64,000 nucleotides of DNA from Streptomyces sp. R33 (GTDB taxonomy: Bacteria; Actinomycetota; Actinomycetes; Streptomycetales; Streptomycetaceae): assembly GCF_041200175.1 (NCBI RefSeq), contig NZ_CP165727.1, positions 5,211,501 through 5,275,500 on the forward strand, given 5' to 3'. The notes beneath the pieces were generated by a model. That model saw nothing but the letters and a program-made list of their open reading frames with translations, was not told the origin of the DNA and searched no databases. A program made the position numbers and the translations under genes. Positions 17,069 to 25,012 of this stretch are shown here, piece after piece; position 1 is the stretch's first letter; each line of letters begins with the position of its first letter.

Positions 17069-17150
17069 GCCCGGATGGTGGAATGCAGACACGGCGAGCT
17101 TAAACCTCGCTGGCCTTAAGGCCGTGCCGGTTCAAGTCCGGCTCCGGGCA
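17069..17150 (+). tRNA. bldA: tRNA-Leu (anticodon UAA), bldA
   Basis: An 82-nt class II tRNA. The acceptor arm GCCCGGA pairs with TCCGGGC, followed by discriminator A with no encoded CCA. The anticodon stem GCGAG/CTCGC holds the loop CTTAAAC, so U33 is followed by anticodon UAA and A37. The long variable arm GGCCTTAAGGCC is typical of tRNA-Leu, and the T arm is GCCGG-TTCAAGT-CCGGC. UAA reads the UUA codon, very rare in Streptomyces; this tRNA is the developmental and antibiotic switch bldA. I found no in-frame TTA in the recognised genes of this window. Confidence 0.97.
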
Positions 17151-17284
17151 CTCCCGCACCTTCCCGATATCTCCGGCGCTTCGCCGTGCCTTCTCCTAAG
17201 ATCCTCCTCGAGCAGTAGGGTGCTTTCTTTGCGAGCGCATTACTCTTGTTGCAAGGCCGCGCACGGTGGCCATGGAGGAGTGAG

Positions 17285-18133
17285 ATGAGGAGCAGCAACC
17301 CGGTCTTCTCGCGACGGGGGTTCAGCCGCGACAGCGGGGGCTACGCGGGTTTTGACGCGCAGCACCAGCAGGCCGGGACCAACCCGTACGCGACGAATCC
17401 TTACGCCACCGACGTGACCACCGGCATGCCGCAGGCGCCCGCGCGCACCGGCGTCATGACGATGGACGACGTCGTGAGCCGTACGGCCATGACGCTCGGT
17501 ACGGTCATCCTCACGGCGACGATCGCGTGGATCGCCATGCCCGTCGACCCGGCGAACGTCGGCAAGTCGTACGGCGTCGCCATCGGCGCAGCGCTCGTCG
17601 CGATGGTCCTCGGACTCGTCCAGAGCTTCAAGCGCAAGGCCTCCCCGGCGATCATCCTGGGCTACGCGGCCTTCGAGGGCTTCTTCCTCGGCGTCATCAG
17701 CTCGGCCACCAGCACCTACCTCGGTGCCGGCGTGGTCATCCAGGCCGTGCTCGGCACGATGTGCGTGTTCGCCTCGGTGCTCTTCGCGTACAAGATGCGC
17801 TGGATCCGCGTCACCCGCCGCTTCTACGGCTTCGTGATGGCGGCCGCCATGGGCTTCATGCTGCTCATGGTCGCGAACCTGCTGTTCTCGGTCTTCGCGG
17901 GCGGCGACGGCCTCGGCTTCCGCAGCGGCGGCCTGGGCATCCTGTTCGGCATCATCGGCGTCGTCCTCGGCGCCTGCTTCCTCGCCCTGGACTTCAAGCA
18001 GGTCGAGGACGGCATCGCCTACGGCGCGCCGCGCGACGAGGCCTGGCTGGCGGCATTCGGTCTCACGGTGACCCTGGTGTGGATCTACCTGGAGCTGCTG
18101 CGCCTGTTCCAGATCCTCTCCGGCGACGACTAG
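17285..18133 (+). CDS. Bax inhibitor-1/YccA-family membrane protein
   Basis: A 282-residue integral membrane protein with a soluble N-terminal region of about 75 residues (Gln/Ala/Tyr-rich, with two NPYAT repeats) and seven predicted helices. The family pattern includes AAFEGFFLGVISS, and a late acidic pair in LALDFKQVEDGI that corresponds to the pH/calcium-sensing region of BsYetJ-like proteins. Function in actinobacteria is unknown; relatives leak calcium. ATG 17285 has GGAGGAG 6 nt upstream. It is monocistronic, with a terminator hairpin after the stop. Confidence 0.9.
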   Translation: MRSSNPVFSRRGFSRDSGGYAGFDAQHQQAGTNPYATNPYATDVTTGMPQAPARTGVMTMDDVVSRTAMTLGTVILTATIAWIAMPVDPANVGKSYGVAIGAALVAMVLGLVQSFKRKASPAIILGYAAFEGFFLGVISSATSTYLGAGVVIQAVLGTMCVFASVLFAYKMRWIRVTRRFYGFVMAAAMGFMLLMVANLLFSVFAGGDGLGFRSGGLGILFGIIGVVLGACFLALDFKQVEDGIAYGAPRDEAWLAAFGLTVTLVWIYLELLRLFQILSGDD

Positions 18134-18160
18134 TCGTACCGGCACCGTCCGCACGGAGTG

Positions 18161-18199
18161 GGGAAGGCCCCGCGAGCTCACCGCTCGCGGGGCCTTCCC
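18161..18199. terminator. Bidirectional terminator
   Basis: The 16-bp arms GGGAAGGCCCCGCGAG and CTCGCGGGGCCTTCCC lie between the Bax-inhibitor-like gene and a convergent small gene. Confidence 0.75.
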
Positions 18200-18262
18200 G
18201 CGTCTCGGAGGGGGTACGGGGTCGGGGTCGGGGGATCGAGGGGCAGGGGGACGGGGGAGGGC

Positions 18263-18493
18263 TCAGCCGAACTTGCGGGCGGCCCTGCGCAGGTCGTACT
18301 CGTGGATGATCGCCTTGGCCTGGCCGTACGAGAGCTCGTGCGCGCCGCGCAGCCAGCTGACCTTCTCCTCGAACCGGACGAGGGAGGGGCCGTCGTCCAC
18401 CGTGCGGAGCCAGTCGGAGACTTCACGACCGGTGGTCTGGGGGATTCTGTCGATCATGTTCCGGTGGGTCTGCTCGGAGAACTCTACGGACAT
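18263..18493 (-). CDS. Small DUF4287-like protein
   Basis: A 76-residue soluble protein beginning MSVEFSEQTHRNMIDRIPQ and containing GREVSDWLRTVDDGPSLVRFEEKVSWLRGAHELSYGQAKAIIHEYDLRR. This helical pattern matches DUF4287, a small family of unknown function. ATG 18493 has a clear GGAGG 8-10 nt upstream on the minus strand. No partner gene is obvious. Confidence 0.85.
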   Translation of the reverse strand: MSVEFSEQTHRNMIDRIPQTTGREVSDWLRTVDDGPSLVRFEEKVSWLRGAHELSYGQAKAIIHEYDLRRAARKFG

Positions 18494-18599
18494 GGGCGCC
18501 TCCGGAGGTATCGCCGTGCTGTGCTGTTCTCTTCACGCCACCGTGCCGGAGAGTTCGCCCGTTGGCAATGGTGCCGCGGCGGCGCGTAAGGTCGGCCGG

Positions 18600-18965
18600 G
18601 TGCTTGATACTTCGCCTCTGACCGCCGCCGTGGAACGTTTCGCCGACCGGCTGCGGGCCATGCCGCAGAGCCGTCTCCGGCAGGGGGCCGCCGCCGAGGC
18701 GCTGGAGCTGGCCCGGGAGCTCTCCGTACGGGCCCAGGTGCTCGAGGCGCCGGAGCGGGCCGAGGGGGCGGCTCCGGCGCGGAACATGCCCGACGCGGGG
18801 GTCTTCGTGGTCGGGGACCAGGTCGCGGTGGCCGGGCTGGACCTCGCGCAGGCGCTGCGCGCCGCCGCTGCCGAGGAGTCCCCGGCAACCGCGAAGGCCC
18901 CGTCCGAGATGCTGGACGAGGCCGTGCGGCTGGTGGAACAGGCGGAAGTCAGAGCGACGCGATGA
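18600..18965 (+). CDS. Conserved hypothetical protein
   Basis: A 121-residue, mostly helical, Ala/Arg/Glu-rich protein (MLDTSPLTAAVERFADRLR...). It includes PDAGVFVVGDQVAVAGLDLAQAL, which looks conserved in Streptomyces from memory. I recognise no domain. GTG 18600 is chosen because similarity begins there; the upstream signal is only AAGG. Its last 17 bp overlap the end of the convergent gene that follows. Confidence 0.65.
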   Translation: MLDTSPLTAAVERFADRLRAMPQSRLRQGAAAEALELARELSVRAQVLEAPERAEGAAPARNMPDAGVFVVGDQVAVAGLDLAQALRAAAAEESPATAKAPSEMLDEAVRLVEQAEVRATR

Positions 18966-19797
18966 CGCGGTCCGCGAGGATGTAGACGTTGTTGTCCGGG
19001 TCCTGGGGGTCACCGCAGGAGAAGGTCAGCGCATAGGCGCCCGAGATGCCCGAGCCGCCCAGCAGGACCGGCGCGGTGCCCGAGCGCAGGGCCTCGGCGA
19101 GGCGCTCCGCCGTCTCCCGGTGGCCCGGGGTCATGCACAGCGTGGTGCCGTCGGTGAAGACGTACACGTCGAGCGTGCCCAGCGGGCCCGGGCGGACGTC
19201 GGCGAGAGCCGTGCGGGCCTCCGCGAGCTCCTCCAGGCGGCTGACCGTGCGCTCGTGGTCGGCGCCGGGGGCCGAGGCCTGGACCGGTACGAAGTCGGGG
19301 TGCGAGGGGTGACGCCGGCGGGCGGCGGCCAGCTCGGCGGAATCCTCGGGGTAGTCGTCGGCCGCCTCGTCGCCGAGCACCGGCTCCAGACCCACGAGGT
19401 CCGCCTGGCGGGGCAGGAAGACGGCCGGACCGTCCTCGCCGAGCCCGGGCAGGCCGCCCAGCAGGGAGGTAGGGGCCTCCCCAGCGAAGCGTGGGGAAGC
19501 GTCGGCGGCGTCACGGGCCTCCTGCGCGGCCCAGAAGGCCCGCGCCTCGGCGAGCTCGCGCTCGCGCTCCTCGGCCAGGGCCTCGGCCACGGCGGCTCGT
19601 ATCTCGGCGGCGGGGGAATGCACGGCACTGCGGGCGTGCGGGACGGTCGCACCGCCGCGGACGTGGGCCGGCGTGGCCAGCTCACCGCGGAGGGCCGCCA
19701 CCTGCTTGCGCAGGCCGTGTACAGCGTGCAGCGCAGCAGCGCCCACGGCCGCGGCGGCGGCCGTGGTCAGCAGCAGGGCAAGAGACATGGCGCTCAC
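18949..19797 (-). CDS. Hypothetical membrane-anchored protein
   Basis: A 282-residue protein with one N-terminal transmembrane helix (LALLLTTAAAAAVGAAAL), then a charged Ala/Glu helical region (residues 60-110) and a C-terminal globular part. The C-terminal part contains LDVYVFTDGTTLCMTPGHRETAERLAEAL and YALTFSCGDPQDPDNNVYILADRVIASL. No known domain is recognised. GTG 19797 has GGAG 8 nt upstream and a further in-frame ATG three codons on. The upstream 280 bp carry imperfect direct repeats. It overlaps the convergent 18600 gene by 17 bp. Confidence 0.75.
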   Translation of the reverse strand: MSAMSLALLLTTAAAAAVGAAALHAVHGLRKQVAALRGELATPAHVRGGATVPHARSAVHSPAAEIRAAVAEALAEERERELAEARAFWAAQEARDAADASPRFAGEAPTSLLGGLPGLGEDGPAVFLPRQADLVGLEPVLGDEAADDYPEDSAELAAARRRHPSHPDFVPVQASAPGADHERTVSRLEELAEARTALADVRPGPLGTLDVYVFTDGTTLCMTPGHRETAERLAEALRSGTAPVLLGGSGISGAYALTFSCGDPQDPDNNVYILADRVIASL

Positions 19798-19948
19798 TGA
19801 CTAACTCCTGGTTGATTCGATCCCCCGACTTCCTACATCAGAGTGTCCCGACCTGGGAATGGCGTGCAGTGCATTACGTCACGAATTGGACAGGGCTTTG
19901 GTCACACCAGGGGCGTGCAGATGTGCCCTGACCTGGGGAAATGGCAAA

Positions 19949-19978
19949 CCCCCAGGACAAAGGTCACATCCTGGGGGA
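19949..19978. repeat. Inverted repeat upstream of the membrane-anchored protein gene
   Basis: CCCCCAGGA and TCCTGGGGG are separated by 11 nt. Nearby, GACCTGGG-type and GGCGTGCAG-type words each occur twice (from about 19850 and 19910), so the region has duplicated elements. It could be an operator or a hairpin. Confidence 0.45.
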
Positions 19979-20024
19979 GATTCGGTCACAGGTCGGCCGC
20001 GACGGGATTGGAATCGGTGTCAGT

Positions 20025-20059
20025 ACGCCGCAAGGGATCAAGCGGATCCCTTGCGGCGT
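20025..20059 (-). terminator. Terminator after the thiolase gene
   Basis: The perfect arms ACGCCGCAAGGGATC and GATCCCTTGCGGCGT, with a 5-nt loop, lie 22 bp beyond the thiolase stop. Confidence 0.8.
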
Positions 20060-20081
20060 CTGGACGGATGCTCGCCCCGGC

Positions 20082-21302
20082 TCAGCTCAGGCGCTCGATG
20101 ACCATGGCCATGCCCTGGCCGCCCCCGACGCACATGGTCTCGAGGCCGAACTGCTTGTCGTGGAACTGCAGGCTGTTGATCAGCGTGCCGGTGATGCGGG
20201 CACCGGTCATCCCGAACGGGTGACCGACGGCGATGGCCCCACCGTTGACGTTCAGCTTCTCCAGCGGGATCTCCAGGTCCCGGTAGGAGGGGATGACCTG
20301 GGCCGCGAAGGCCTCGTTGATCTCGAACAGGTCGATGTCGCCGACGGTCAGGCCGGCGCGCTTCAGGGCCTGCTTCGACGCCTCGACCGGGCCCAGGCCC
20401 ATGATCTCGGGGGACAGGGCGGTGACGCCGGTGGAGACGATCCGGGCCAGCGGGGTCAGGCCCAGCTCGCGGGCCTTGGTGTCGCTCATGATGACCAGCG
20501 CGGCGGCGCCGTCGTTGAGCGGGCAGCAGTTGCCGGCCGTGACCAGGCCGTCGGGGCGGAAGACGGGCTTGAGGCCCTGGACGCCCTCCAGGGTGACGCC
20601 GGCGCGCGGGCCGTCGTCCGTGGAGACGACGGTGCCGTCCGGGGTGGTGACCGGGGTGATCTCCCGCTCCCAGAAGCCGTTCTTGATCGCGGCCTCGGCG
20701 AGGTTCTGCGAACGGACGCCGAACTCGTCCATGTCCTGGCGGGTCACGCCCTTGAGACGGGCCAGGTTCTCGGCCGTCTGCCCCATGGAGATGTAGGCGT
20801 CGGGGATCAGGCCGTCCGCGCGCGGGTCGTGCCAGTCGCTGCCCTCGCTCTGCGCGACGGCGGCGGTACGGGCCTCGGCGTCGGCGAAGAGCGGGTTGTG
20901 CGTGTCCGGCAGGCCGTCGGAGGAGCCCTTCACGAACCGGGAGACGGTCTCGACGCCGGCGGAGATGAAGACGTCGCCCTCGCCCGCCTTGATGGCGTGC
21001 AGCGCCATGCGGGAGGTCTGGAGGGAGGAGGAGCAATAGCGGGTGATCGTGGTGCCGGGCAGGTAGTCCATGCCCATCTGCACCGCGACGATACGCGCGA
21101 GGTTGTGCCCCTGCTCGCCGCCGGGGAGGCCGCAGCCGAGCATCAGGTCGTCGATCTGGCGCGGGTCCAGCTCGGGGATCTTGGCGAGGGCGGCCTGGAT
21201 GATCGTGGCGGTCAGGTCGTCCGGGCGGACGTCCTTGAGCGAGCCCTTGCCGGCACGCCCGATGGGGGAGCGGGCGGTGGAAACGATGACGGCTTCGGGC
21301 AT
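20082..21302 (-). CDS. Acetyl-CoA C-acyltransferase (thiolase)
   Basis: A 406-residue thiolase. The acylated nucleophile is the Cys in TRYCSSSLQTSRMA (about residue 90), the catalytic His lies in GGAIAVGHPFGMTGAR, and the second Cys in ETMCVGGGQGMAMV; NEAFAAQ is also conserved. It condenses two acyl-CoA or cleaves beta-ketoacyl-CoA, so it can act in acetoacetyl-CoA formation or beta-oxidation. ATG 21302 has GGAG 6 nt upstream; the in-frame extension to 21338 is not conserved. No other fatty-acid genes adjoin it, so direction and chain length are uncertain. Confidence 0.93.
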   Translation of the reverse strand: MPEAVIVSTARSPIGRAGKGSLKDVRPDDLTATIIQAALAKIPELDPRQIDDLMLGCGLPGGEQGHNLARIVAVQMGMDYLPGTTITRYCSSSLQTSRMALHAIKAGEGDVFISAGVETVSRFVKGSSDGLPDTHNPLFADAEARTAAVAQSEGSDWHDPRADGLIPDAYISMGQTAENLARLKGVTRQDMDEFGVRSQNLAEAAIKNGFWEREITPVTTPDGTVVSTDDGPRAGVTLEGVQGLKPVFRPDGLVTAGNCCPLNDGAAALVIMSDTKARELGLTPLARIVSTGVTALSPEIMGLGPVEASKQALKRAGLTVGDIDLFEINEAFAAQVIPSYRDLEIPLEKLNVNGGAIAVGHPFGMTGARITGTLINSLQFHDKQFGLETMCVGGGQGMAMVIERLS

Positions 21303-21467
21303 CGGGACTCCAAGGGGTGCGTCGTTGCGGGACCGCATGCGAAGTTACCGCCCCGTACGGTCGAGGTCACCGGCTTCGGCATGTGATGCCGGTCGCTCCG
21401 CGGGTTCAACGCCCGGCCCGCCGTCTCCTGTTCCGCCCCGCCCCGCGCCGGATCGGCCCGGGACGGG

Positions 21468-22601
21468 TCAGGTGCCGGCCACCTGGGGGCCCGGGACGGG
21501 GTCCGGGTTGGGCGGGGGCGCGGAGACGTCCTCGGTCGGGACGCGGCGGCGGCGACGGTGCTTGAGGAGGGCCCACGGCCCGCGTGCGGCCGTGACCTCG
21601 GTGCCCGCCTGCCCGGCAGCGGCAGACGCGGCCTTGGCCACCGGAAGCATGTCCTCGTTGCGCGAGACCTCCAGCCGGTCCGACTCCGGCCACAGGGCGA
21701 GCGCCGCGCACAGGGTGGGGAGGACGGCCATCGCGGCGGTCGCGTACCCCTCCGCCGACGGGTGGTAGGAGTCCGGGCCGAACATCTCGCGGGGGTTCGC
21801 CGCGAACTCCGGGCCCAGCAGGTCCCCCATCGAGACCGTACGGGCCCCCAGCGCGACGACCCCTATGGTCTGTGCGGCGGCCAGCTGGCGCGAGACCCGC
21901 CGGGCCAGCCACCGCAGCGGCTGGTACACCGGCTCGATGGTGCCCAGGTCGGGGCAGGTGCCGACCACCACCTCGGCGCCCGCGAGCCGCAGCCGGCGTA
22001 CCGCCGAGGTGAGGTGGCGCACCGACTGCGTCGGCGGCATGCGCCGCGTCACGTCGTTCGCGCCGATCATGATCACGCACACGTCCGGCGGCGGCAGCCC
22101 GCCGTCCAGGAGCAGGCCCGCCTGGCGGTCGAGGTCGTCGGACATGGCCCCGGAGAGGGCCACGTTGCGCAGCTCCACCGGCCGCTCGGCCACCGCCGCC
22201 AGCCCCGAGGCCAGCAGCGCGGCCGGGGTCTGTCTGGCCCGGCGTACGCCGAGTCCGGCGGCCGTGGAGTCGCCCAGCATGGCGAGCCGCAGCGGGACGG
22301 TGCCCGGTTCCAGCCCGGGGCCGGCCTCGGGTCTGCCGAATTCGCTCCCGTACAGCCCGTCCGCGCGCGGCGGATCGCCCAGTCCGGTGCCCACCGTCCG
22401 CTTGGCGAACTGGACCTCCGCCAGCACCAGCCCCACGGCGGCGGCTCCGACCAGCCCGAGCCCGCCGCCGCCGTACGCCGCGCCCGCCGCGATCCGGCGG
22501 GCCGTCCTCGCCCTGGACACCTCTCGAGCCACCTCGCTTCGCTGCCTGGCCTCGATGACCTTCCTGCCCCGTACTGCCGGTCGGCCAATCCCTTTCCGCA
22601 T
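21468..22601 (-). CDS. SGNH/GDSL-type hydrolase with N-terminal membrane anchor
   Basis: A 377-residue protein. Arg-rich residues 1-40 are followed by a hydrophobic segment (GGGGLGLVGAAAVGLVLA) and then the SGNH fold: block I MLGDSTAAGLG with the nucleophile Ser, block II Gly in ALSGAMSDD, block III IMIGANDVT and block V DSYHPSAEGY with Asp and His. Such enzymes are esterases or lipases acting outside the cell. The C-terminal tail is Pro-rich. It is divergent from cystathionine beta-synthase with about 50 bp between starts. ATG 22601 has GGGAGG about 13 nt upstream. Confidence 0.85.
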   Translation of the reverse strand: MRKGIGRPAVRGRKVIEARQRSEVAREVSRARTARRIAAGAAYGGGGLGLVGAAAVGLVLAEVQFAKRTVGTGLGDPPRADGLYGSEFGRPEAGPGLEPGTVPLRLAMLGDSTAAGLGVRRARQTPAALLASGLAAVAERPVELRNVALSGAMSDDLDRQAGLLLDGGLPPPDVCVIMIGANDVTRRMPPTQSVRHLTSAVRRLRLAGAEVVVGTCPDLGTIEPVYQPLRWLARRVSRQLAAAQTIGVVALGARTVSMGDLLGPEFAANPREMFGPDSYHPSAEGYATAAMAVLPTLCAALALWPESDRLEVSRNEDMLPVAKAASAAAGQAGTEVTAARGPWALLKHRRRRRVPTEDVSAPPPNPDPVPGPQVAGT

Positions 22602-22654
22602 AGTCTGGCCGGACCTCCCGGAGAACCCGTGGAGTCCCCTCCCTGGAGAACATG

Positions 22655-24040
22655 GTGCAATTCCACGACTCGATGATCAGCCTCGTCGGCAACACCCCGC
22701 TGGTGAAGCTCAACCGTGTGACCGAAGGCCTGCAGGCCACCGTCCTTGCCAAGGTCGAGTACTTCAATCCCGGCGGATCCGTGAAGGACCGGATCGCCGT
22801 CCGGATGATCGAGGCCGCCGAGCAGAGCGGTGCCCTCAAGCCCGGTGGCACCATCGTGGAGCCGACCAGCGGCAACACCGGCGTAGGACTCGCCATCGTG
22901 GCCCAGCAGAAGGGCTACAAGTGCATCTTCGTCTGCCCTGACAAGGTGTCCATGGACAAGATCAACGTGCTGCGCGCGTACGGCGCCGACGTGGTGGTCT
23001 GCCCGACGGCCGTCGACCCCGAGCACCCGGACTCGTACTACAACGTGTCCGACCGCCTCGTCCGCGAGACCCCGGGCGCCTGGAAGCCGGACCAGTACAG
23101 CAACCCGAACAACCCCCGTTCGCACTACGAGACCACCGGTCCCGAGCTGTGGGAGCAGACGGACGGGAAGATCACCCACTTCGTCGCGGGCGTCGGCACG
23201 GGCGGCACGATCTCGGGCACCGGCAACTACCTCAAGGAGGTGTCCGGCGGCAAGGTCAAGGTCATCGGCGCCGACCCCGAGGGCTCGGTCTACTCCGGCG
23301 GCTCCGGCCGCCCGTACCTGGTCGAGGGCGTCGGCGAGGACTTCTGGCCGACCGCGTACGACCCGAACGTCACCGACGAGATCATCGCGGTGTCCGACAA
23401 GGACTCCTTCCAGATGACCCGCCGCCTCGCCAAGGAGGAGGGCCTCCTCGTCGGCGGCTCCTGCGGCATGGCGGTCGTCGCGGCGCTGAAGGCCGCCGAG
23501 GGGCTCGGCCCGGACGACGTCGTCGTCGTCCTGCTGCCGGACAGCGGCCGCGGCTACATGAGCAAGATCTTCAGCGACGAGTGGATGGCCGGTCACGGCT
23601 TCCTCGAGGAGGCGGGCCCCGCGGCGCGCATCGGCGACGTGCTCGCGGACAAGGAGGGCGCCATGCCGTCCCTGGTCCACATGCACCCCGAGGAGACCGT
23701 GGGCGAGGCCATCGAGGTGCTGCGCGAGTACGGCGTCTCGCAGATGCCGATCGTCAAGCCCGGCGCCGGCCACCCGGACGTGATGGCCGCCGAGGTCATC
23801 GGCTCGGTGGTGGAGAAGGAGCTGCTGTCGGCGCTGTTCGCGAAGCAGGCCTCGCTGTCCGACCCGCTCGAGAAGCACATGAGCAAGCCGCTGCCGCAGG
23901 TCGGCTCGGGCGAGCCGGTGTCGGAGCTGATGTCCGTACTGGGCGAGGCGGACGCGGCGATCGTGCTGGTCGAGGGCAAGCCGACCGGCGTGGTCAGCCG
24001 TCAGGACCTGCTGGCGTTCCTCGCGAAGGGCGCGAAGTAG
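22655..24040 (+). CDS. cbs: Cystathionine beta-synthase
   Basis: A 461-residue PLP enzyme joining serine and homocysteine into cystathionine, the first step of reverse transsulfuration. The PLP lysine lies in NPGGSVKDRI, phosphate-binding loops are PTSGNTG and GVGTGGTISG, and a C-terminal pair of CBS regulatory domains (about residues 335-460) follows. GTG 22655 is preferred because GGAG is 6 nt upstream; ATG 22652 is only 3 nt from it. Unlike mammalian CBS, no N-terminal haem-binding segment is present. Confidence 0.93.
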   Translation: MQFHDSMISLVGNTPLVKLNRVTEGLQATVLAKVEYFNPGGSVKDRIAVRMIEAAEQSGALKPGGTIVEPTSGNTGVGLAIVAQQKGYKCIFVCPDKVSMDKINVLRAYGADVVVCPTAVDPEHPDSYYNVSDRLVRETPGAWKPDQYSNPNNPRSHYETTGPELWEQTDGKITHFVAGVGTGGTISGTGNYLKEVSGGKVKVIGADPEGSVYSGGSGRPYLVEGVGEDFWPTAYDPNVTDEIIAVSDKDSFQMTRRLAKEEGLLVGGSCGMAVVAALKAAEGLGPDDVVVVLLPDSGRGYMSKIFSDEWMAGHGFLEEAGPAARIGDVLADKEGAMPSLVHMHPEETVGEAIEVLREYGVSQMPIVKPGAGHPDVMAAEVIGSVVEKELLSALFAKQASLSDPLEKHMSKPLPQVGSGEPVSELMSVLGEADAAIVLVEGKPTGVVSRQDLLAFLAKGAK

Positions 24041-24280
24041 CCGCTGCCGGTGGCGGGATGACGTCGTGTCGGCAGTCGGGTCGGCATGTCGCGCAAACGG
24101 TACGGGCCCGTCATGTGGCGGCAGCACCGGCTTAACACGGCTCCGGCACAGTGGTGGTTGTCGGCAGGAGCGCAAACGCCCCGGCCGGCACCACCGAACG
24201 GTGTTGGCGTGAATCCGGAGCGGCTCCCGGACCGCGCGGACGCCACGGACGCGGCCGGCCCTGACCCGGCCCGTGTCCTT
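24041..24280 (+). other. Region between the cbs stop and its terminator
   Basis: The terminator lies 240 bp after the stop, longer than usual. The sequence is not obviously coding; a short GTG-initiated frame at 24151 (VVGRSANAP...) lacks support. It may be a 3' UTR or a small RNA. Confidence 0.35.
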
Positions 24281-24350
24281 CGCGGGGACCGCCGTCGTCC
24301 CGCCCCTCGCTCTCGCGAGGGTGCGGCGGTCCCCGCGCACACCCTTTTTT
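24281..24350 (+). terminator. Compound intrinsic terminator after cbs
   Basis: The outer 14-bp arms CGCGGGGACCGCCG and CGGCGGTCCCCGCG enclose a smaller CCCTCGC...GCGAGGG hairpin. They are followed by CACACCC and six T residues (24345-24350). Confidence 0.85.
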
Positions 24351-24456
24351 ATGGGGCTCGGCTCGCCTCCGGGGCGCCGTTGCCCGACTCACAGGGCCCC
24401 CAGGCGCGCCCCTTCGGCTCGCTCGCCCGTGCAGCGGTGAGGGGACCGCGCAGCGG

Positions 24457-24822
24457 TCAGGGGCGGTGGCGGAAGGATTTGGCGGCGTGGACGAAGTTCA
24501 CGCCGACGACGCCCGCCCAGGCGACCAGCAGGCCCTTGAACCCCGCCTGCGTGGCGCCGATGGCCGACAGCGGGATCGCCAGGACCAGTGTGATGATCGC
24601 GAAACCGAAGCGTTCGCCGAAGGTGCCGTCCAGCGGTGCCGGCGAGCCCCCGCCCCGGCCCCCGCGGACGGCGGCCAGGCGTTCCTCGGCCAGCCGGCGG
24701 CGCACCTGGGTGTCGACCTTCTCCACGAAGGAGTCCACGAGCGCGGCCTCGTAGTCCGGCCCCAGCTCGCGCCGGGCGTCCAACGTCGCGTCGAGTTCCT
24801 TCTTCAGCTCCTGGGACTCCAT
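24457..24822 (-). CDS. Small hypothetical membrane protein
   Basis: A 121-residue protein beginning MESQELKKELDATLDARRELGPDYEAALVDSFVEKVD, with a charged helical cytoplasmic half and two hydrophobic segments (FAIITLVLAIPLSAIGA and GLLVAWAGVVGVNFVHA). No characterised family is recognised; similar small proteins are common in Streptomyces. ATG 24822 has no Shine-Dalgarno, but TACCCT on the minus strand (24834-24829) ends 6 nt before it, fitting a leaderless transcript. Longer frames over this gene are not real. Confidence 0.8.
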   Translation of the reverse strand: MESQELKKELDATLDARRELGPDYEAALVDSFVEKVDTQVRRRLAEERLAAVRGGRGGGSPAPLDGTFGERFGFAIITLVLAIPLSAIGATQAGFKGLLVAWAGVVGVNFVHAAKSFRHRP

Positions 24823-24828
24823 GCGCCC

Positions 24829-24834
24829 AGGGTA
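24829..24834 (-). promoter_or_regulatory. -10 hexamer, leaderless type
   Basis: TACCCT on the minus strand ends 6 nt before ATG 24822. Confidence 0.4.
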
Positions 24835-24978
24835 GGAACGGGCGCCGGCCGCGGCACTGGGGGTAGCCCCCGTATCCGCGGGCCGTCGCCGCCCGTATCC
24901 CCGCCCTCCACGCTCCGGACCGTCTCGCGGAGCGGTCCGCGGCTTGCCGTCCTGCATAACCGCATGCAGAGTGCTCGG

Positions 24979-24994
24979 TGACTGAATAATCACG
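24979..24994. promoter_or_regulatory. Candidate operator before the RpiR-like gene
   Basis: GTGACTGAATAATCAC-type sequence with GTGA/TCAC outer symmetry, 19 bp before ATG 25013. The word TGACTGAAT also occurs in the hutU operator region. Confidence 0.35.
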
Positions 24995-25012
24995 GGGACG
25001 GAGGGGGTCGGG

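Noticed and set aside
18423..19013. Antisense frame over the 18600 gene
   Set aside because: Low-complexity Arg/His/Gly translation. The plus-strand frame has the helical Ala/Leu/Glu pattern of a real protein.
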